Assembly (NCBI GenBank): GCA_913045225.1
Contig: CAJWPC010000001.1
Location: forward strand, 205,128 to 269,127
Length of the DNA: 64,000 nt
Reading direction: 5' to 3'
Source: an uncultured Rhodobiaceae bacterium
Lineage (GTDB): Bacteria; Pseudomonadota; Alphaproteobacteria; Rhizobiales; TMED25
Under the pieces are notes generated by a model. It saw nothing but the letters and a program-made list of their open reading frames with translations, searched no databases and was not told the origin of the DNA. Each line of letters starts with the position of its first letter. The first letter of the stretch is position 1. Positions 27,101-40,089 of the stretch are shown here, one piece after another. The position numbers were made by a program, and so were the translations under genes.

Positions 27101-28293
27101 AATTGAAAGACACTCTGATCGGTTGTGAGGTGGCAAAAGGTGGATCTGGGCTAAAGAAAGGAACAAAATTAAATTCAGAAAATATTGAAAAAATCGAAAG
27201 AATAGACTGGTGGAATTTTGTCCTAACAAGCGACAAAAAAATGAAAGAGATCGAAGCTATGAAAGCACAATATGATCAGTCAAAAGATGCTATTGAGAAT
27301 CGTTTCATCGATAAGGTTGAAAAATTACAACGTGGAGATGATATGCTTCCAGGTGTAATGAAAATGATTAAAGTGTTTGTTGCTGTTAAAAGAAAGCTTC
27401 AACCAGGAGATAAAATGGCTGGGAGGCATGGTAATAAGGGTGTTGTTTCTCGCATTATGCCACAGGAAGATATGCCATATCTAGAAGATGGTACACCTGT
27501 CGATGTTGTGCTGAATCCCCTGGGCGTGCCAAGTCGCATGAATGTCGGGCAAATTCTCGAAACCCATCTTGGATGGGCTTGCAGGGGACTTGGAAAATTA
27601 ATTGGTGAGTCAATTGATTTAATACAAGAAAAAGATAAAGACGCTAAAAATTTAAGAAAAACTTTAAACGATATTTATGGTAAAAATGAAACTATTGACG
27701 CATTAAAGAGAGATGATCTCGTAGAGCTTGCGGTAAATTTAAGTAAAGGCGTGCCTATTGCAACTCCAGTATTTGATGGTGCCCGTGAACATGACATTGA
27801 TAAACTTCTTGAGAAAGCTGGTCTTGATAAGTCTGGGCAAGTCAAGTTATTTGATGGAAGAACAGGGGAAGAGTTTGATAGAAAGGTAACAGTTGGATAT
27901 AAATATATACTCAAACTTCACCATCTAGTTGATGACAAAATCCACGCCAGATCAATAGGACCATATAGTCTGGTCACTCAGCAACCTCTTGGCGGAAAAG
28001 CTCAATTTGGCGGGCAACGATTTGGTGAAATGGAGGTTTGGGCTCTTGAGGCTTATGGCGCGGCATACACACTCCAAGAAATGTTAACGGTAAAATCCGA
28101 TGATGTCGCTGGGCGCACGAAAGTTTATGAAGCAATTGTACGTGGCGATGATGCGTTTGAGGCTGGGATTCCGGAATCATTTAATGTGCTAGTAAAAGAA
28201 ATACGCTCATTAGGCTTAAATGTTGAACTAAAGACTTCAGATCTTTCAAATGAGTCAGCAAACAATAACCTCTCAGATATGAGCAGCGAATAA
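24160..28293 (+). CDS. rpoB: DNA-directed RNA polymerase subunit beta
   Basis: 1377 residues, the usual alphaproteobacterial length. The rifampicin region begins [17 protein letters not shown]; the contact residues equal to E. coli D516, H526 and S531 are kept, but L531 and I535 replace the Glu and Lys found in E. coli at 523 and 527. The downstream [17 protein letters not shown] and the C-terminal [23 protein letters not shown] are intact. It starts at ATG 24160 and is followed by rpoC after 11 bases. Confidence 0.99.
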   Translation: MSETFIGRKRVRKSFGKIREVAEMPNLIEVQKSSYDYFLQATEPDGGRDNTGLQSVFTSVFPITDFNESSRLEFVKYDFDAPKYDVEECQQRGLTYAAPLRATLRLIVFDIDEDTQTPSVKDIKEQEVYMGDIPLMTNNGTFIFNGTERVVVSQMHRSPGVFFDHDKGKSHSSGKILYAARIIPYRGSWLDFEFDAKDLVYARIDRKRKIPVSTILFALGYDSEEILNNFYHKYVVEMNKKGWVSDFKGAQYKGIKIAADLINADTGEVAAEAGTKMTPRYINKLVESGLKKILYAKEALVGQFVAEDIVNLKTGLVYAEAGDEITMDLLEALESNKISKLPILEIDHVNTGAFIRDTLKVDKNQNKREALVDIYRLMRPGEPPTDETAESLFESLFFDPDRYDLSAVGRVKMNMRLELDADDDYCVLRKEDILAVVKHLVELRDGKGDVDDIDHLGNRRVRSVGELVENQYRIGLLRMERAIREKLSSVDIDTVMPNDLINAKPITAALREFFGSSQLSQFMDQTNPLSLITHIRRVSALGPGGLTRERAGFEVRDVHPTHYGRICPIETPEGPNIGLINSLATFARVNKYGFIESPYRKVVKSKVTDDVVYLSAIEETKYNIAQANATLDSKSKFVDELINCRLAGEVQLVPAEKVDFMDVSPKQLVSAAAALIPFLENDDANRALMGSNMQRQAVPLMKTEAPFVGTGMESVVARDSGAAVTARRTGIVDQVDSNRIVIRATNEKDASKSAIDIYNLAKFQRSNQNTCINQRPLVKVGESVDAGDIIADGPSTDLGDLALGKNVLVAYMPWNGYNYEDSILISERVVREDTFTSIHLEEFEVMARDTKLGPEDITRDIPNVGEEALKNLDEAGIVYIGAEVKAGDILVGKITPKGESPMTPEEKLLRAIFGEKATDVRDTSLRLPPGVTGTVVEVRVFNRHGIEKDERALAIERDEIVRLSKDKDDETNILDRNVMAKLKDTLIGCEVAKGGSGLKKGTKLNSENIEKIERIDWWNFVLTSDKKMKEIEAMKAQYDQSKDAIENRFIDKVEKLQRGDDMLPGVMKMIKVFVAVKRKLQPGDKMAGRHGNKGVVSRIMPQEDMPYLEDGTPVDVVLNPLGVPSRMNVGQILETHLGWACRGLGKLIGESIDLIQEKDKDAKNLRKTLNDIYGKNETIDALKRDDLVELAVNLSKGVPIATPVFDGAREHDIDKLLEKAGLDKSGQVKLFDGRTGEEFDRKVTVGYKYILKLHHLVDDKIHARSIGPYSLVTQQPLGGKAQFGGQRFGEMEVWALEAYGAAYTLQEMLTVKSDDVAGRTKVYEAIVRGDDAFEAGIPESFNVLVKEIRSLGLNVELKTSDLSNESANNNLSDMSSE

Positions 28294-28304
28294 TAGGAAA
28301 AAAT

Positions 28305-31300
28305 ATGAATCAAGATTTAACAAATGTTTTTAATCCAAACTTTTCACAATCACAAATTTTTGATCAGATAAAAATTACTATTGCATCACCTGAGAAGATG
28401 CTCTCATGGTCTTTTGGTGAAATAAAAAAACCTGAAACGATCAATTATAGAACGTTTAAACCGGAGAGAGATGGTCTATTTTGCTCGAGAATTTTTGGTC
28501 CAATAAAAGACTACGAATGTCTTTGTGGCAAATATAAGCGTATGAAGTATAGAGGGGTAATCTGTGAAAAATGTGGTGTGGAAGTCACTTTGTCGAAAGT
28601 TAGGCGTGATAGAATGGGCCATATTGAACTCGCGGCTCCTGTTGCGCACATTTGGTTTTTGAAATCACTTCCATCAAGAATTGGACTGCTTTTAGATATG
28701 AAATTAAAAGATCTTGAGCGGGTTCTCTACTTTGAGAATTTTATAGTGATAGAGCCCGGGCTGACACCACTAAAAGAATTACAACTGCTAACTGAAGATG
28801 AACTCCTTGCATACAAGGATGAATATGGGGATGACTCATTCACAGTTGGAATTGGCGCTGAAGCGATACGGGATTTATTAATAGGGCTTGACCTTGAAAA
28901 GCTTGCAGAAAGTTTGAGGGTTGAAATTGACGAGTCCACCTCTGAGCTTAAACCAATAAAACTTGCAAAAAGATTAAAAGTTGTAGAGGCATTTTTAAGT
29001 TCTGGAAACAAGCCTGAATGGATGATTATGACAATTGTACCCGTCATACCACCTGAACTAAGACCTCTTGTTCCCCTAGACGGTGGTAGATTTGCAACAT
29101 CTGATCTGAATGATTTATACAGAAGGGTCATAAACAGAAATAATCGTCTCAAACGCCTAATAGAGCTGAAAGCGCCCGAAATAATTATTCGTAACGAAAA
29201 GAGGATGCTCCAAGAGTCTGTTGATGCGCTATATGACAATGGAAGAAGAGGGCGTGTAATAACCGGCGCAAACAAGAGACCGTTGAAGTCACTTGCGGAT
29301 ATGCTGAAAGGTAAACAAGGAAGATTTAGGCAAAACCTACTTGGAAAAAGGGTTGATTACTCAGGTAGATCGGTAATTGTTACAGGTCCAACACTAAAAC
29401 TACATCAATGTGGTTTGCCAAAAAGAATGGCATTAGAGTTATTTAAACCGTTTATCTACTCAAAGCTTGAAGCAAAAGGTCTATCAACAACAGTCAAACA
29501 AGCAAAAAGATTAGTTGAAAAAGAACGCCCAGAGGTTTGGGACATACTTGACGAGGTTATTAGGGAACACCCTGTCCTTCTTAACCGTGCTCCAACACTT
29601 CATAGGCTTGGTATACAAGCATTTGAGCCAACACTAGTTGAAGGTAAGGCTATACAGTTGCATCCACTCGTATGTTCAGCATTTAACGCTGATTTTGATG
29701 GTGACCAAATGGCAGTCCATGTTCCATTATCACTTGAGGCTCAGTTGGAAGCAAGGGTGCTGATGATGTCAACCAATAATATACTTCATCCAGCCGATGG
29801 CTCGCCAATAATTGTTCCCAGTCAAGATATGGTCTTGGGATTATATTATCTGTCGCTTGTCAAGGATAATGAGCCCGGAGAAGGTATGGTTTTTGGTAAT
29901 ATGAATGAAGTACATTACGCTCTTCAGTCAGGAATTACAACTCTTCACGCAAAAATAAAAGGAAGATTTACAACAAAAGACGAGGATGGCAACGTAATAA
30001 AAGAAACCCATGAAACAACACCTGGCAGACTTCTCATGGGCGAGCTGCTGCCTAAATACCACTCAATCAATTTCTCGCTTTGCAACAAGGTTATGACGAA
30101 AAAAGATATTTCAAGGATGATTGACGAAGTATACAGGCACTCAGGCCAAAAGGATACTGTTATATTCTGTGATAAAATTATGGCGCTTGGTTTTCATCAT
30201 GGCTGTAAGGCCGGGATCTCATTCGGTAAAGATGACATGGTTATACCAGAAACAAAATCAAATTTAATTGATGAAACGAACGTGTTGGTGAAAGAATATG
30301 AAAACCAATATAACGATGGTTTAATAACGCAAGGTGAAAAATATAACAAGGTGGTTGATGCTTGGGCAAAATGCACTGATAAAGTTGCTGATGAGATGAT
30401 GTCAAAAATACAAGTGATTGAAGTTGAAGAAAATTCAGATAAACAAAAAGATCAAAACTCAATTTATATGATGGCACACTCTGGTGCGCGCGGATCACCA
30501 GCTCAAATGAAGCAACTCGCAGGGATGAGGGGGCTTATGGCGAAGCCGTCTGGGGAGATTATAGAAACTCCAATTACATCAAACTTCAAAGAAGGGTTAT
30601 CAGTTCTTGAATATTTCAATTCTACCCATGGAGCTAGGAAAGGATTAGCTGACACTGCATTAAAAACCGCAAATTCAGGCTATCTAACAAGAAGACTTGT
30701 GGATGTTGCACAAGATTGTATTATTTTAGAACGCGATTGTGGCACAGATAATGGTATCACATTGAGAAGTGTGATGGATGGTGGTGAAATTATTGTTCCT
30801 ATCAGCGATAGGTTGCTTGGTAGATATTTGGCAGAAGATATAAAGGATCCATCTACAGGCAAAGTTCTATTCGATAAGGATAATATGATAGACGAGGCTT
30901 TATCCAAAGAAATAGAAGAATCTGGTATTGATGCTGTAAAAGTTAGATCTGTGCTCACCTGTGAGTCAAAAATTGGAGCCTGTGGGAGATGTTACGGCAG
31001 AGACCTTGCGAGGGGAACCTCAGTTAACGTAGGCGAAGCAGTTGGGGTTCTTGCAGCTCAATCTATTGGAGAGCCCGGAACTCAGTTAACAATGAGGACA
31101 TTTCACATTGGTGGTACTGCGCAAGTAGTAGACCAATCCTTTATTGAAAGCTCGCATGACGGTAAAATATCTATACAAAACCCTTCACTTGCAACTGACT
31201 CAAATAACAGAGTTGTGGTCACAGGAAGAAGCCTATTGGTAGCAGTGCTCGATGAAAACGACTCTGAGAGATCTCAAAATAAAGTGCCTTACGGAGCACA

Positions 31301-32540
31301 GTTATTTGTGAAAGATGGAGAAATTGTGAAAAGAGGTCAAAGAATTGCTTCGTGGGATCCATACACAAGACCAATATTAGCGGATGTATCTGGTAAGGTA
31401 GATTTTGAAGACTTAGTTGATGGAATATCTATTGATGAAAGGATGGACGAGTCAACAGGTATTTCACAAAGAGTAGTAATAGATTGGAGGGGCTCAGCTC
31501 GTGGAAATGATCTACAGCCCTCTGTGCTTTTGACGCAATCAAAGTCGAAAGCAAAGTCAGAGACAAAAAAGTTTACTTTACCTGTAAATGCCATTTTGTC
31601 TGTTGAAAAAAACAATACTGTCTCTGCTGGTGATGTTCTAGCAAGGGTCCCGACGGAGAGCGCCAAAACAAAAGATATTACAGGAGGTCTACCTAGAGTT
31701 GCCGAGCTTTTTGAAGCAAGAAGGCCAAAAGACCACGCAATTATCGCTGAAATTGCGGGTACTATTGAATTTGGCAATGATTTCAAGAATAAGCGTAAAA
31801 TAAGAATCATCCCAGATAATGAGGCAGATCAAGTTTGTGAGTACATGGTCCCTAAAAATATCCATCTTGAGGTTCAAGATGGAGATCAAATTGAAAAGGG
31901 TGACTTTATACTCGATGGTAACCCAGCTCCTCACGACATACTTGCCATTAAAGGGGTAGAAGAACTTGCCTCCTATTTGGTAACAGAAATTCAAGATGTC
32001 TACAGACTTCAGGGCGTGACAATCAATGATAAGCATATTGAGGTTATTGTTAGTCAAATGCTTAAAAAAGTAGAAATAATAGATCCAGGTGACTCATCCC
32101 TACTCAAGGATGAGCAGATAGATAAAATTGATTTACAAGAGCTAAATGACGAGCTTGCAAGCGCGAACAAGAAATTAATCACCTCCCGCCCAATTTTGTT
32201 AGGGATAACAAAGGCTGCACTACAGACGCGTAGCTTTATTTCTGCCGCGTCTTTTCAAGAAACAACAAGGGTTCTCACAGAAGCTTCCATGGTCGGAAAG
32301 TCAGATTTACTGCAAGGTCTAAAAGAGAATGTAATTGTGGGTAGGTTGATCCCGGCGGGTACTGGAAGCGCAATCAGTAAGTTGCGTCAGGTGTCTACGC
32401 ATCGTGATAATCTAATTATTCAAGAGAAGCAAAAAGCTGAAGAATTGGAAGATTCCTCGGATAGCCCTGAATTACCTCCAGAGGTAGCAGAAAACGCTGC
32501 TGATGAAAGGTCGACAGATGATATCCCAGTAGACGAATAA
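28305..32540 (+). CDS. rpoC: DNA-directed RNA polymerase subunit beta'
   Basis: 1411 residues. The N-terminal zinc ribbon is C-L-C-G...C-E-K-C; the catalytic magnesium loop is [12 protein letters not shown]; the second zinc site is [11 protein letters not shown]. The trigger loop lies in [17 protein letters not shown]. An acidic tail of about 30 residues ([19 protein letters not shown]) closes the protein. A 174-base leader and promoter separate it from rpsL. Confidence 0.99.
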   Translation: MNQDLTNVFNPNFSQSQIFDQIKITIASPEKMLSWSFGEIKKPETINYRTFKPERDGLFCSRIFGPIKDYECLCGKYKRMKYRGVICEKCGVEVTLSKVRRDRMGHIELAAPVAHIWFLKSLPSRIGLLLDMKLKDLERVLYFENFIVIEPGLTPLKELQLLTEDELLAYKDEYGDDSFTVGIGAEAIRDLLIGLDLEKLAESLRVEIDESTSELKPIKLAKRLKVVEAFLSSGNKPEWMIMTIVPVIPPELRPLVPLDGGRFATSDLNDLYRRVINRNNRLKRLIELKAPEIIIRNEKRMLQESVDALYDNGRRGRVITGANKRPLKSLADMLKGKQGRFRQNLLGKRVDYSGRSVIVTGPTLKLHQCGLPKRMALELFKPFIYSKLEAKGLSTTVKQAKRLVEKERPEVWDILDEVIREHPVLLNRAPTLHRLGIQAFEPTLVEGKAIQLHPLVCSAFNADFDGDQMAVHVPLSLEAQLEARVLMMSTNNILHPADGSPIIVPSQDMVLGLYYLSLVKDNEPGEGMVFGNMNEVHYALQSGITTLHAKIKGRFTTKDEDGNVIKETHETTPGRLLMGELLPKYHSINFSLCNKVMTKKDISRMIDEVYRHSGQKDTVIFCDKIMALGFHHGCKAGISFGKDDMVIPETKSNLIDETNVLVKEYENQYNDGLITQGEKYNKVVDAWAKCTDKVADEMMSKIQVIEVEENSDKQKDQNSIYMMAHSGARGSPAQMKQLAGMRGLMAKPSGEIIETPITSNFKEGLSVLEYFNSTHGARKGLADTALKTANSGYLTRRLVDVAQDCIILERDCGTDNGITLRSVMDGGEIIVPISDRLLGRYLAEDIKDPSTGKVLFDKDNMIDEALSKEIEESGIDAVKVRSVLTCESKIGACGRCYGRDLARGTSVNVGEAVGVLAAQSIGEPGTQLTMRTFHIGGTAQVVDQSFIESSHDGKISIQNPSLATDSNNRVVVTGRSLLVAVLDENDSERSQNKVPYGAQLFVKDGEIVKRGQRIASWDPYTRPILADVSGKVDFEDLVDGISIDERMDESTGISQRVVIDWRGSARGNDLQPSVLLTQSKSKAKSETKKFTLPVNAILSVEKNNTVSAGDVLARVPTESAKTKDITGGLPRVAELFEARRPKDHAIIAEIAGTIEFGNDFKNKRKIRIIPDNEADQVCEYMVPKNIHLEVQDGDQIEKGDFILDGNPAPHDILAIKGVEELASYLVTEIQDVYRLQGVTINDKHIEVIVSQMLKKVEIIDPGDSSLLKDEQIDKIDLQELNDELASANKKLITSRPILLGITKAALQTRSFISAASFQETTRVLTEASMVGKSDLLQGLKENVIVGRLIPAGTGSAISKLRQVSTHRDNLIIQEKQKAEELEDSSDSPELPPEVAENAADERSTDDIPVDE

Positions 32541-32591
32541 AGAAGGTATATTTCATCCAAAAATATTGAGTATTGATTAAGTAAATAATGC

Positions 32592-32620
32592 TTGACGATT
32601 AGCTTACGAAGAAGTATTGT
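32592..32620 (+). promoter_or_regulatory. Promoter of the rpsL-rpsG-fusA (str) operon
   Basis: TTGACG (32592-32597) and TATTGT (32615-32620) are separated by exactly 17 bases. Predicted start near 32627, giving a leader of about 88 bases before rpsL. Confidence 0.65.
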
Positions 32621-32628
32621 CCGAACAT

Positions 32629-32669
32629 CTAAACCAATAGGCTGTATGTTTAGGCTTAGACGCTATTGG
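32629..32669 (+). ncRNA. Structured 5' leader of rpsL, possible H-type pseudoknot
   Basis: Two interleaved complementary pairs occur: CTAAAC (629-634 of 32 kb) with GTTTAG (648-653), and CAATAG (635-640) with CTATTG (663-668). Read in order A-B-A'-B', they can form an H-type pseudoknot or two exclusive hairpins. The element lies at the predicted 5' end of the str mRNA. It is an untranslated cis element; function unknown. Confidence 0.4.
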
Positions 32670-32714
32670 GACGCAAAACAAAAGATAGTGTAGACGAAAG
32701 GAAAACTGGTTGAT

Positions 32715-33086
32715 ATGCCAACTATTAATCAACTACTACGAAAACCACGGAAGCCGCAAATAAAGCGAAATAAAGTACCTGCTATGGAAGCTTGCCCTCA
32801 GAAAAGAGGCGTTTGCACAAGGGTATACACTACGACACCAAAAAAACCAAATTCTGCACTACGAAAAGTCGCACGGGTCAGGCTATCTAATGGATTTGAA
32901 GTCACAAGTTATATCCCTGGTGAAGGTCATAATCTGCAAGAGCATTCAGTTGTTTTAATCCGAGGAGGTAGAGTAAAAGATTTACCTGGTGTGCGCTATC
33001 ACATTGTCAGGGGTGTTCTTGACACTCAAGGCGTCCAAGACCGTAAACAGCGTAGATCAAAATACGGCGCAAAGAAACCCAAATAG
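32715..33086 (+). CDS. rpsL: 30S ribosomal protein S12
   Basis: 123 residues. The decoding-centre loop [18 protein letters not shown] retains the lysine equivalent to E. coli K42, and [18 protein letters not shown] is intact, so the streptomycin-site residues look wild type. First gene of the str operon; rpsG begins 9 bases after its stop. Confidence 0.97.
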   Translation: MPTINQLLRKPRKPQIKRNKVPAMEACPQKRGVCTRVYTTTPKKPNSALRKVARVRLSNGFEVTSYIPGEGHNLQEHSVVLIRGGRVKDLPGVRYHIVRGVLDTQGVQDRKQRRSKYGAKKPK

Positions 33087-33095
33087 GAGCAATAA

Positions 33096-33566
<471 letters not shown>

Positions 33567-33583
33567 GTAAATAGAGGTGTACG

Positions 33584-35659
33584 ATGGCAAGATCTAATCC
33601 AATTGAAGAATATAGAAATATCGGAATAATGGCACACATCGATGCCGGAAAAACAACTACTACTGAGAGAATTCTGTATTATACGGGAAAAAGTCATAAA
33701 ATTGGGGAAGTGCATGATGGTGCCGCAACCATGGATTGGATGGAACAGGAGCAAGAGCGTGGTATTACCATAACCTCAGCAGCAACTACCACCTACTGGA
33801 ATGGTAAAAGAATAAATATCATTGATACGCCCGGGCACGTTGATTTCACAATTGAGGTGGAGAGGTCTCTCAGAGTGCTAGATGGCGCAATAGCGCTCCT
33901 AGACGCAAATGCTGGTGTTGAACCACAAACAGAGACGGTATGGAGGCAGGCTAATAAATATAATGTTCCAAGAATGATATTTGTAAACAAAATGGATAAA
34001 ATTGGCGCAGACTTTGATAGATCCGTTGAAATGGTAAAAGAAAGGCTTGGTGCCAAGCCATTAGTATTACAAATCCCAATAGGATCTGAGTCAAGCTTAA
34101 AAGGCGTGGTAGACTTAATTGAGATGCGAGCCATAATATGGGAAGATGAAAGTTTGGGTGCGAAGTTTAACTATGAAGATATACCAAGTGATTTACAAGA
34201 TAAAGCATCGAAGTGTCGTGAAGAGATGATTGAAACAGTTGTTGAGCTTGATGAGTCGGCAATGGAAAAATATCTAGAAGGCGAAGAACTTGATATATTA
34301 ACAATCAAATCACTCATCAGAAAGGGAACATGCGCAAACGAGTTTTATCCGGTATTCTGTGGATCTGCATTTAAAAATAAGGGAGTCCAGCCACTACTTG
34401 ATGGCGTTCTGGATTACTTACCTTCACCGATGGACGTTGAGAGAATAAAAGGCATTGACCTAAAAACAGAAGAAGAGATTATGGTTCAATCATCTGATAG
34501 TGAAAAAGTATCTCTATTGGCATTCAAAGTTATGAATGATCCTTTCGTGGGATCACTGACATTTTGTAGAGTATATTCGGGTAAGGTTGAAAGCGGGATG
34601 CAGCTACTAAATTCAGTAAAAGATAAAAAGGAAAGAGTTGGAAGAATGCTGCTTATGCATTCCAATTCAAGGGAAGATATCAAAGAGGCATATGCTGGGG
34701 ATATTGTAGCTTTAGCTGGTTTAAAACTCACAACAACCGGGGACACGCTATGCGATCCTTCCTACCCTGTTGTCTTAGAAAGAATGGAGTTCCCTGAGCC
34801 TGTAATCGAAATTGCAGTTGAACCAAAAACAAAAGGTGACCAAGAAAAAATGGGTGCAGCACTTGCAAGGCTTGCTCAGGAAGACCCATCTTTCCGCGTG
34901 GCGTCTGATGATGAGTCTGGTCAAACAATTATAAAAGGAATGGGAGAGCTGCACTTAGATATCCTCGTTGACAGGATGAAAAGAGAGTTCAAGGTTGACG
35001 CAAATATTGGTGCACCTCAGGTTGCTTATCGTGAGACAATCACGAAGCCTTCTGATGTAGACTATACACACAAGAAGCAATCAGGTGGCGCAGGGCAATT
35101 TGCAAGAGTGAAAATGACAATTAGCCCAGGGGAACCGGGAACAGGCTTTGTTTTCGAAAACAAAATAGTTGGTGGAGCAATCCCAAAAGAATATATTCCA
35201 GGTGTCGAGAAGGGAATTGCATCTGTATTAGATAATGGGGTGTTAGCTGGGTTTCCTCTGCTGGATATAAACGTTGTGCTCCATGATGGCGCATTTCATG
35301 ATGTTGACTCATCAGTAATGGCATTTGAGATTGCAGGGCGAGCGGCTTTCCGTGAGGCTGCCCAATCAGCAGCACCGAAACTATTGGAGCCAATCATGGA
35401 TGTAGAAGTTGTAACTCCAGAAGAATATATGGGGGATGTTATTGGGGACCTTAATTCACGTCGAGGGCAAATTGCTGGCACAGAGTCAAGATCAAATGAT
35501 ACTGTTATAAAATCAAAAGTGCCACTTGCGAACATGTTTGGTTATGTGAGTCATTTGAGGTCTATGAGTCAGGGTCGTGCACAATTTACGATGCAGTTTG
35601 ATCATTATGAGCAAGTTCCGCAGGCTGTTTCAGATCAAGTTATCGCCAAGTATGCTTAG
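33584..35659 (+). CDS. fusA: Elongation factor G
   Basis: 691 residues in five domains. GTPase motifs [19 protein letters not shown], switch [11 protein letters not shown] and NKMD are present. Domain IV and V segments such as [13 protein letters not shown] and RGQIAG end the protein. It drives translocation and ribosome recycling. Its stop is followed 17 bases later by rpsJ, with no tuf gene in between. Confidence 0.98.
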   Translation: MARSNPIEEYRNIGIMAHIDAGKTTTTERILYYTGKSHKIGEVHDGAATMDWMEQEQERGITITSAATTTYWNGKRINIIDTPGHVDFTIEVERSLRVLDGAIALLDANAGVEPQTETVWRQANKYNVPRMIFVNKMDKIGADFDRSVEMVKERLGAKPLVLQIPIGSESSLKGVVDLIEMRAIIWEDESLGAKFNYEDIPSDLQDKASKCREEMIETVVELDESAMEKYLEGEELDILTIKSLIRKGTCANEFYPVFCGSAFKNKGVQPLLDGVLDYLPSPMDVERIKGIDLKTEEEIMVQSSDSEKVSLLAFKVMNDPFVGSLTFCRVYSGKVESGMQLLNSVKDKKERVGRMLLMHSNSREDIKEAYAGDIVALAGLKLTTTGDTLCDPSYPVVLERMEFPEPVIEIAVEPKTKGDQEKMGAALARLAQEDPSFRVASDDESGQTIIKGMGELHLDILVDRMKREFKVDANIGAPQVAYRETITKPSDVDYTHKKQSGGAGQFARVKMTISPGEPGTGFVFENKIVGGAIPKEYIPGVEKGIASVLDNGVLAGFPLLDINVVLHDGAFHDVDSSVMAFEIAGRAAFREAAQSAAPKLLEPIMDVEVVTPEEYMGDVIGDLNSRRGQIAGTESRSNDTVIKSKVPLANMFGYVSHLRSMSQGRAQFTMQFDHYEQVPQAVSDQVIAKYA

Positions 35660-35676
35660 AAAAAGATAGGAAAATA

Positions 35677-35985
35677 ATGCAAGGTCAAAATATAAGAATA
35701 AGGTTGAAGGCATACGATCACAGATTGTTGGACACATCAACAACTGAAATTGTAAATACAGCCAAAAGAACGGGAGCAAATGTTCGTGGTCCGATACCTT
35801 TGCCTCGTCGTATTGAAAAATTTACTGTTTTGCGTGGTCCTCATATTGACAAGAAAAGTCGCGAGCAATTTGAAATCAGAACATACAAAAGGCTTCTTGA
35901 TATTGTAGATCCTACGCCTCAAACTGTAGATGCTCTTATGAAACTAGATCTATCCGCGGGCGTAGATGTGGAAATAAAATTATAG
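35677..35985 (+). CDS. rpsJ: 30S ribosomal protein S10 (NusE)
   Basis: 102 residues. Typical [13 protein letters not shown] start and [29 protein letters not shown] core. It is a 30S head protein and also links NusG to ribosomes. It opens the S10 cluster, 17 bases behind fusA, so str and S10 operons may be co-transcribed. Confidence 0.97.
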   Translation: MQGQNIRIRLKAYDHRLLDTSTTEIVNTAKRTGANVRGPIPLPRRIEKFTVLRGPHIDKKSREQFEIRTYKRLLDIVDPTPQTVDALMKLDLSAGVDVEIKL

Positions 35986-35998
35986 GTAGAAGAAATTT

Positions 35999-36964
35999 AT
36001 GAGAGTTGGTTTAATAGCAGAAAAAGTTGGAATGATGAGGGTCTTTACAGAAAAAGGTCAACACATACCTGTGACTGTTTTATCACTCGCTGGTTGTCAG
36101 GTTGTTTCTCATAAAACAATTGAGAATGATGGTTATGCTGCCATCCAAATAGGTGCTGGCGTCCCAAAGGTTAAAAACATCACAAAGCCAATGCGAGGTC
36201 ACTTTGCCAAAAATAAGGTAGAACCAAAATCAAAATTAGTGGAATTTAGAATTGATGAAGGTAACTTCATCCAGATTGGACTCCAGATGAAGCCAGATCA
36301 CTTTGTTCCCGGTCAGAAAGTCGATGTAACTGGAACTAGTATTGGTAAAGGCTTTGCTGGGGCAATGAAAAGGCATAACTTCTCTGGATTAAGGGCTTCG
36401 CATGGAGTTTCGATAAGTCACCGTAGTCACGGATCAACGGGACAATGTCAAGATCCAGGAAAGGTATTTAAAGGAAAGAAAATGGCAGGACATATGGGTG
36501 CTGCAAAAGTCACAGTTCAAAACCTTTCAATTTATTCAGTTGATAATGAAAGAGGGCTTATTTTTATACATGGTGCCGTTCCTGGACACAAGGGTGGCTG
36601 GGTCACGATACGTGATGCAATTAAAATCAAGTCAAATATTGAATTACCAACACCGGGTAGCTTCATAGACCCCAATGCACCAAAGCAGGAAAGTACGCCG
36701 AAAGAGGCAACTGATGATTTAACGACGCAAGATCATTCAGTCCAAGAGGAGAGTACTGAACCATCTAATCAAGAGTTGGTCGATAATGATACCCCTGATA
36801 ATAAAATGGAAGAAAATACCAGTGAAGTTTCAGAAGAAAATGAAGCAAATCAGGTGCCAGCTGTAGAGGTAGAAGCGGCCAATACCGACGAAGTTGCTCC
36901 TGAAGATGAAGAAAATAGTGATGAGCTAGATATAAAAAAAGATGATAATGGTGATAGCAAATGA
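35999..36964 (+). CDS. rplC: 50S ribosomal protein L3 with a long acidic C-terminal tail
   Basis: 321 residues against about 205-240 usual. Residues 1-230 are a normal L3: the [21 protein letters not shown] loop and the [26 protein letters not shown] segment near the peptidyl-transferase centre. Residues 231-321 form a low-complexity tail with 32 Asp/Glu and only 5 Lys, without Arg. Many alphaproteobacterial L3 proteins carry shorter Ala/Glu-rich tails, so the extension is a lineage trait taken further. Its stop overlaps the rplD start by 4 bases (ATGA). Confidence 0.96.
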   Translation: MRVGLIAEKVGMMRVFTEKGQHIPVTVLSLAGCQVVSHKTIENDGYAAIQIGAGVPKVKNITKPMRGHFAKNKVEPKSKLVEFRIDEGNFIQIGLQMKPDHFVPGQKVDVTGTSIGKGFAGAMKRHNFSGLRASHGVSISHRSHGSTGQCQDPGKVFKGKKMAGHMGAAKVTVQNLSIYSVDNERGLIFIHGAVPGHKGGWVTIRDAIKIKSNIELPTPGSFIDPNAPKQESTPKEATDDLTTQDHSVQEESTEPSNQELVDNDTPDNKMEENTSEVSEENEANQVPAVEVEAANTDEVAPEDEENSDELDIKKDDNGDSK

Positions 36965-37584
36965 AGATTAACGTAATTGACATTTCATCAAAAGCATCGG
37001 GGACAACAAATCTGAGTGATGCTATATTTGGGCTGGAGCCGCGGAAAGATATCCTTCATAGAACTGTAGTCTATCAGCTTGCAAAGAAACGTGCCGGAAC
37101 ACACAAGGTAAAAAATAGAGCAGAAATAACTGCTACAACAAAAAAAATGTATAAGCAAAAAGGAACGGGAAGTGCAAGACACGGGTCAAAAAAAGTACCA
37201 CAATTTAGAGGTGGGGGGCGTGCTTTTGGGCCTCATCCAAGAGACCACTCAATAAAATTAACGAAAAAGTTTAGAAAATTAGCTCTTAGACATGCACTAT
37301 CTTCAAAACTTAAAGATGGTAATATCGTTATTCTAAGTGAAGCAAAGCTCAGCAAGCCAAAAACATCGTTACTTGTAAAAAATTTACAAAAATTGGCTGT
37401 TGACTCAGCTCTCTTTATAGATGCTAAGGAGTTTGATAAAAATTTTGAATTGGCAACGATGAATATCCCAAATATCGATATTCTTCCAGTTCAGGGTATC
37501 AATGTATATGACATGCTAAAAAGAGATAAGCTTTTCATAACAAAGGCAGCCCTCAAAGAGATAGAAGGTCGGTTAAATGAATAA
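36961..37584 (+). CDS. rplD: 50S ribosomal protein L4
   Basis: 207 residues. The exit-tunnel loop with [21 protein letters not shown] and [11 protein letters not shown] is typical. In gammaproteobacteria it represses the S10 operon. It overlaps rplC by 4 bases and rplW by 8 bases. Confidence 0.96.
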   Translation: MKINVIDISSKASGTTNLSDAIFGLEPRKDILHRTVVYQLAKKRAGTHKVKNRAEITATTKKMYKQKGTGSARHGSKKVPQFRGGGRAFGPHPRDHSIKLTKKFRKLALRHALSSKLKDGNIVILSEAKLSKPKTSLLVKNLQKLAVDSALFIDAKEFDKNFELATMNIPNIDILPVQGINVYDMLKRDKLFITKAALKEIEGRLNE

Positions 37585-37876
37585 TATTGATTTATATGAC
37601 GTTATAAGAAATCCGGTTATCACAGAGAAGGCGACTTTAATATCGGAGAATGGTCAAGTAATCTTCGATGTCTCAAAGGGTGCCACCAAAGCGCAAATAA
37701 AAGAGGCAATCGAAACGCTTTTCAAAGTAAAGGTCAAGTCTGTGAATACCTTGATAAGAAAAGGGAAAGTCAAGAGATTTAGGGGAAGATTAGGAAAAAG
37801 ATCGGATATTAAAAAAGCGATAGTATCTCTTGAAGATGGTCAAAATATTGACTTTACAACAGGTTTAAGTGGATAG
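37577..37876 (+). CDS. rplW: 50S ribosomal protein L23
   Basis: 99 residues. [13 protein letters not shown] at the N-terminus and [26 protein letters not shown] are conserved. It sits at the tunnel exit and docks SRP and trigger factor. It overlaps rplD by 8 bases; rplB follows after 6. Confidence 0.96.
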   Translation: MNNIDLYDVIRNPVITEKATLISENGQVIFDVSKGATKAQIKEAIETLFKVKVKSVNTLIRKGKVKRFRGRLGKRSDIKKAIVSLEDGQNIDFTTGLSG

Positions 37877-37882
37877 AAAGAC

Positions 37883-38719
37883 ATGGCATTAAAATCATAC
37901 AAACCCAATACACCAGGACAACGCGGACTCGTATTAGTATCACGTGATAGCCTTTGGTCAGGTAAGCCTGAGAAAACATTGACTGTCGGTCTATCAAAAT
38001 CTGGAGGTCGAAATAATAAAGGAAGAGTAACTGCAAGAAGGCGTGGCGGAGGCCATAAGCGCTTATATAGGATGATTGATTTCAAGAGAAACCATTTTGA
38101 GATACCGGCAAAAGTTGAAAGAATTGAATATGATCCAAATAGATCAGCGTTCATTGCCCTTTTATTGTATGATGATGGAAAAAAATCATATATTCTTGCG
38201 CCCCAAAGATTGGCGGTTGGAGATACAGTTGTTTCTAGTGCCAAAGCTGATATTAAGCCGGGTAACGCATTACCTCTTGCTAATATCCCTGTTGGTACGA
38301 TAATACACAATGTCGAGCTCAAACCCGGAAAAGGCGGACAAATTGCAAGATCTGCGGGGACATACGTACAGTTAGTTGGTAGGGACCAATCATACTCAAT
38401 ACTAAGATTAAACTCCGGTGAACAGCGTATGACTCGCTCTGAATGCATGGCCACAATCGGAGCCGTATCAAATCCTGATAATAAAAATATTAAATTGGCG
38501 AAAGCAGGAAGATCACGTTGGCTCGGTAGACGACCATCGGTTAGAGGTGTGGCAATGAATCCAATAGATCATCCGCACGGTGGAGGTGAAGGCAAAACAT
38601 CAGGTGGTAGGCACCCAGTTACACCTTGGGGTAAGCCAACGAAGGGTAAGAAAACAAGAACAAATAAGACAACTGATAGACTGATTCTCAGAAGCAGGCA
38701 TTTGAAAAAGAAAAGGTAA
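37883..38719 (+). CDS. rplB: 50S ribosomal protein L2
   Basis: 278 residues. Conserved [21 protein letters not shown] and the C-terminal [18 protein letters not shown] with the histidine near the peptidyl-transferase centre. Required for subunit association. Confidence 0.97.
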   Translation: MALKSYKPNTPGQRGLVLVSRDSLWSGKPEKTLTVGLSKSGGRNNKGRVTARRRGGGHKRLYRMIDFKRNHFEIPAKVERIEYDPNRSAFIALLLYDDGKKSYILAPQRLAVGDTVVSSAKADIKPGNALPLANIPVGTIIHNVELKPGKGGQIARSAGTYVQLVGRDQSYSILRLNSGEQRMTRSECMATIGAVSNPDNKNIKLAKAGRSRWLGRRPSVRGVAMNPIDHPHGGGEGKTSGGRHPVTPWGKPTKGKKTRTNKTTDRLILRSRHLKKKR

Positions 38720-38726
38720 TTTATAG

Positions 38727-39005
38727 ATGGCGCGTTCAGTATGGAAAGGACCCTTTGTTGATGGGTATTTGCTTAAGAAAGCAGAAACAGCAAGAGCATC
38801 AGGAAGAAATGATGTTATTAAGATCTGGTCAAGAAGATCAACGATACTTCCGCAATTTGTAGGTTTAACATTTGGTGTTCACAATGGGCAAAAGCATATA
38901 CCAGTTCTTGTAACAGAGGAAATGGTGGGACGTAAATTTGGCGAATTTTCGCCAACTAGGACATACTATGGTCATCTAGCCGATAAGAAAGCGAAAAGGA
39001 AGTAA
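38727..39005 (+). CDS. rpsS: 30S ribosomal protein S19
   Basis: 92 residues beginning [19 protein letters not shown], with [21 protein letters not shown]. It pairs with S13 in the 30S head. Standard length; rplV starts 2 bases after the stop. Confidence 0.96.
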   Translation: MARSVWKGPFVDGYLLKKAETARASGRNDVIKIWSRRSTILPQFVGLTFGVHNGQKHIPVLVTEEMVGRKFGEFSPTRTYYGHLADKKAKRK

Positions 39006-39007
39006 TT

Positions 39008-39379
39008 ATGGCAGCGAAATTACAAGATGGAATGGCTTTGGCGACAACTAAAAATCTCAAAATTAGCATGCAGAAACTTAACTTGGTTGCTGCGATGATA
39101 AGAGGCAAAAAAGTAGAGAAAGCCATGAATGATCTTCAATTTTCAAGGAAGAGAATTGCTCAGGATGTACTAAAGACCCTAAAGTCGGCCGTTGCAAATG
39201 CCGAAAATAACCATAATCTTGATATTGATGAATTGTACGTAAATGAGGCATATGTTGGAAAAAACCTTGTACTAAAGAGATGGAAAGCAAGGGCGCGAGG
39301 TCGTGTTGGTCGAATTAAAAAACCATTTAGTCAAATAACCGTTGTTGTAAAACAGCAAGAAAATGAGGAAAGCAAATAA
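39008..39379 (+). CDS. rplV: 50S ribosomal protein L22
   Basis: 123 residues. The tunnel-lining beta hairpin [24 protein letters not shown] is intact; [20 protein letters not shown] is typical. The stop and the start of rpsC share one base (TAATG). Confidence 0.96.
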   Translation: MAAKLQDGMALATTKNLKISMQKLNLVAAMIRGKKVEKAMNDLQFSRKRIAQDVLKTLKSAVANAENNHNLDIDELYVNEAYVGKNLVLKRWKARARGRVGRIKKPFSQITVVVKQQENEESK

Positions 39380-40077
39380 TGGGACAGAAGGTTTCACCAG
39401 TAGCTTTAAGGCTTGGAATAAATAGGACTTGGGACTCTCGTTGGTATGCTGAGAAAAACGAATATCCGAAACTATTAATGGAAGATCGTAAGATTAGAGC
39501 GCTAGTTAATAGTCTTAAATCAACAGCAGCAATATCAAAAATTGTTATTGAGCGCCCGCATAAGAAGTGTAATGTCACTATATATTCTGCAAGACCTGGT
39601 ATACTAATTGGTAAAAAGGGATCAGATATTGAGCTAATAAAAACTAAAATCCAAAAAATTACAAATACCGAAGTTTCAATAAATATTCTTGAAGTTAAAA
39701 AGCCTGAAATTGATGCTACATTGGTGGCAGAGTCTATTGCGCAACAACTTGAGAGGCGTGTAGCGTTCAGAAGAGCAATGAAAAGGGCTGTCCAAACCGC
39801 TCTGAGAATGGGTGCCGGGGGGATAAGGATAAATTGTGGTGGAAGGCTCGGTGGGGCTGAAATAGCAAGAACTGAGTGGTATAGAGAAGGGCGTGTTCCA
39901 CTTCACACACTCAGGGCAAATGTTGATTATGGAGTCGCAACAGCACAGACAACCTATGGCGCTATCGGGATAAAAGTCTGGATTTTTAAAGGTGAAATAC
40001 TAGAACACGACCCAATGGCCCAAGAAAAAAGCATCACTGGTTCGCAAGATCAATCAAGAAATCAAAGACCAGAATAA
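39379..40077 (+). CDS. rpsC: 30S ribosomal protein S3
   Basis: 232 residues. An N-terminal KH domain with [13 protein letters not shown] and a C-terminal domain with [21 protein letters not shown]. It helps form the mRNA entry helicase. The final 18 residues are hydrophilic and variable. Confidence 0.96.
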   Translation: MGQKVSPVALRLGINRTWDSRWYAEKNEYPKLLMEDRKIRALVNSLKSTAAISKIVIERPHKKCNVTIYSARPGILIGKKGSDIELIKTKIQKITNTEVSINILEVKKPEIDATLVAESIAQQLERRVAFRRAMKRAVQTALRMGAGGIRINCGGRLGGAEIARTEWYREGRVPLHTLRANVDYGVATAQTTYGAIGIKVWIFKGEILEHDPMAQEKSITGSQDQSRNQRPE

Positions 40078-40089
40078 GGGATAACACTC

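Noticed and set aside
24160..32540. Long antisense open frames within rpoB and rpoC
   Set aside because: They are shadows of conserved coding sequence and encode low-complexity, unconserved peptides without ribosome-binding sites.
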